A DNA stretch of 64,000 bases from Lawsonibacter faecis. GTDB lineage: Bacteria > Bacillota > Clostridia > Oscillospirales > Oscillospiraceae. Below are positions 63,468 to 64,000 of the stretch, piece by piece (position 1 is the stretch's first letter; every line of letters starts with the position of its first letter). Below the pieces are notes generated by a model. That model was given only the letters and a program-made list of their open reading frames with translations. It made no database searches and was not told the origin of the DNA. The translations under genes and the position numbers were made by a program. The stretch covers positions 1 through 64,000 of the forward strand of contig NZ_JACOPQ010000010.1 in the NCBI RefSeq assembly GCF_014287675.1. The letters run 5' to 3'.

Positions 63468-64000
63468 ATGGAGGACAACCGAATTGTAGATTTATATTGG
63501 GCAAGAAACGAGAGCGCAATCACGGAAACCGCGTCAATGTATGGGAAATACTGCTATGCCATTGCGTATAACATTCTCTGCGATCAGGAGGATGCGGACG
63601 AGAGCGTAAACGATACCTACATCGGTGCGTGGAACGCCATGCCTCCACACCGTCCGTCTATCCTGCGTTCTTTCCTCGGAAAAATTACCCGGCGCGTATC
63701 CCTCAAGAAATGGCGGGATAGTCATCGGGACAAGCGTGGCGGCGGCGAAGTTTCCCTTGCCCTTGACGAGCTTTCGGAGTGTGTGCCGTCAAACGCCATG
63801 GTGGAGGATGAAATTATGGCGGCGGAGCTGTCAAAAACGCTCAATCGCTTTATTGCCAATCTGCCGGTTACGGAAAGGCAAGTATTTCTCTGCCGCTATT
63901 GGTATCTGGACTCTATTGAGCAAATCAGCAAAGACTTTTGTTTCAGCACCAGCAAAGTAAAATCCATGCTCCACAGGACAAGGGCAAAGCTGCTTTCACA
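63468..64000 (+). CDS. ECF-type RNA polymerase sigma factor (partial, cut by window end)
   Basis: The first 177 codons are present. Region 2 is NILCDQEDADESVNDTYIGAWN and region 4 is LPVTERQVFLCRYWYLDSIEQISKDFCFSTSKVKSMLHRTR, the usual ECF sigma-70 pair joined by a short linker (KKWRDSHRDKRGGG). It is a clostridial-type alternative sigma factor, commonly followed by an anti-sigma gene, which would lie beyond the window. AGGAGG precedes ATG 63468 with eight-base spacing. No stop codon is reached. Confidence 0.9.
   Translation, partial: MEDNRIVDLYWARNESAITETASMYGKYCYAIAYNILCDQEDADESVNDTYIGAWNAMPPHRPSILRSFLGKITRRVSLKKWRDSHRDKRGGGEVSLALDELSECVPSNAMVEDEIMAAELSKTLNRFIANLPVTERQVFLCRYWYLDSIEQISKDFCFSTSKVKSMLHRTRAKLLS

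Overview
The window reads as chromosomal DNA of a GC-rich, spore-forming anaerobic member of the Firmicutes, class Clostridia. This is inferred from ypeB (spore germination), an [FeFe] hydrogenase, a Rex-type operator, clostridial-style sigma-A promoters, frequent TTG starts with strong AAGGAGG ribosome binding sites, and a corrinoid methyl-transfer island of the kind found in gut Oscillospiraceae (Flavonifractor/Intestinimonas-like). The genus is an inference. No rRNA, tRNA or CRISPR array was seen.

Layout. 1-10.6 kb: end of a glutamate synthase gene, a promoter-to-terminator unit that looks like a structured RNA, a MutS2-type gene, an S-layer-homology protein, a RodA/FtsW gene divergent from tsaE-tsaB-upp, then ddl and murF. 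10.6-21 kb: mtnA, an ABC-F ATPase, a YdcF-like protein, prfA, two small proteins, tsaC, a DUF4180 gene, a YbaK-type deacylase, coaE, an M18 aminopeptidase and a ClpP-like protein. 21-25.9 kb: uppP, whose 3' end and downstream spacer are tandemly repeated three times, then ftsK and a GNAT gene. 26-34 kb: iron alcohol dehydrogenase with a Rex box, ypeB, an [FeFe] hydrogenase carrying two rubredoxin domains, and an ArsR-controlled metal-export operon. 34-40.4 kb: a TetR-MMPL-GLUG surface protein operon.

40.6-51.8 kb is the most striking part. It holds two divergent operons for corrinoid-dependent demethylation. The minus-strand arm encodes a PocR/AraC-type regulator, a MetH-activation-like protein, an iron-sulfur corrinoid reactivase and a CobW-type GTPase. 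The plus-strand arm encodes two corrinoid proteins, an MttB-family methyltransferase without pyrrolysine, a small membrane protein plus sodium:solute symporter, and a UroD/MtaA-type methyltransferase fused to a thioredoxin-like domain. Together they could import a methylated (probably quaternary amine) compound, move its methyl group to cobalamin and keep the cobalamin reduced; the substrate and the final methyl acceptor cannot be read from the sequence.

51.9-64 kb is more mosaic. It has a small membrane protein, an XRE regulator, AT-rich DNA with an orphan gene, a dispersed repeat family in which each copy sits behind a hairpin, an operon of a lipoprotein solute-binding protein with two hybrid histidine kinases but no permease, and the start of an ECF-type sigma factor gene cut by the window edge.
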